Of a stretch of 6,851 bases of DNA, positions 6,807 through 6,851 are shown piece by piece (the first letter of the stretch is position 1; every line of letters starts with the position of its first letter). Source of the DNA: an uncultured Desulfobacteraceae bacterium (GTDB taxonomy: Bacteria > Desulfobacterota > Desulfobacteria > Desulfobacterales > UBA2174); assembly GCA_937982505.1 (NCBI GenBank), contig CALJLV010000132.1, forward strand, positions 1-6,851. The letters are read 5' to 3'. The notes beneath the pieces are model-generated. The model was given only the letters and a program-made list of their open reading frames with translations. It was not told the origin of the DNA and did not search any database. The position numbers and the translations under genes were made by a program.

Positions 6807-6851
6807 AGATCGGAAGAGCACACGTCTGAACTCCAGTCACGTCAGTCAATC
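6807..6851 (+). other. Illumina TruSeq adapter and index (contamination, not genomic)
   Basis: Bases 6807-6840 match the standard TruSeq Read 2 adapter, beginning AGATCGGAAGAGC and ending CTCCAGTCAC. The next 8 bases (GTCAGTCA) would be the i7 index, followed by ATC, the first bases of the flow-cell sequence. Translated on the minus strand it gives the known artefact peptide TGVQTCALPI joined to the Ccs protein. The match is from recall of the adapter sequence and is essentially exact. Confidence 0.98.

Noticed and set aside
1..6851. CRISPR arrays, insertion sequences, tRNA or rRNA genes
   Set aside because: I looked for direct repeats with regular spacing, terminal inverted repeats, transposase motifs and tRNA-like cloverleaf segments and saw none.

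Overview
The window is GC-rich (about 60-65% by eye). Every gene I can support lies on the minus strand, so transcription runs from high to low coordinates. The content is almost entirely the quinone reductase complex (Qrc) operon of a sulfate-reducing bacterium. The gene set, the Tat and haem motifs and the high GC point to Desulfobacterota, probably Desulfobacterales or a relative. The genus cannot be fixed from this sequence.

Layout in transcription order: (1) the right end, 6807-6851, is Illumina TruSeq adapter plus index, not genome; (2) 6487-6806 is the 3' end of a CcsA/ResC-type (WWD domain) cytochrome c assembly gene; (3) 6004-6486 is a 483-bp intergenic region with a good -35 element and a GC-rich hairpin cluster ahead of qrcA; (4) qrcA (multihaem c), qrcB (molybdopterin-oxidoreductase-like, Tat signal), qrcC (four Fe-S clusters) and qrcD (NrfD-type, ten membrane helices) follow at short spacing; (5) a 51-residue single-helix membrane protein gene with a very strong ribosome binding site follows qrcD; (6) a hairpin plus T-run terminator closes the operon at about 578-619; (7) the first 177 codons of murA run off the left edge.

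How the genes work together: from work on Desulfovibrio Qrc, periplasmic hydrogenases and formate dehydrogenases pass electrons to type I cytochrome c3, then to QrcA, then through QrcB/QrcC to the QrcD quinone site, reducing menaquinone and building membrane potential. The quinol then feeds sulfate respiration. The Ccs protein is needed to attach haem to cytochromes such as QrcA, so its position next door makes sense. murA (peptidoglycan synthesis) is unrelated and sits behind the terminator.

I see no wholly new system. The points most worth a second look are the small membrane protein at the end of the operon, QrcA's five standard CXXCH motifs with an odd Cys-x4-His in place of a sixth, the structured leader, and the adapter contamination, which creates a false N-terminus for the Ccs protein.
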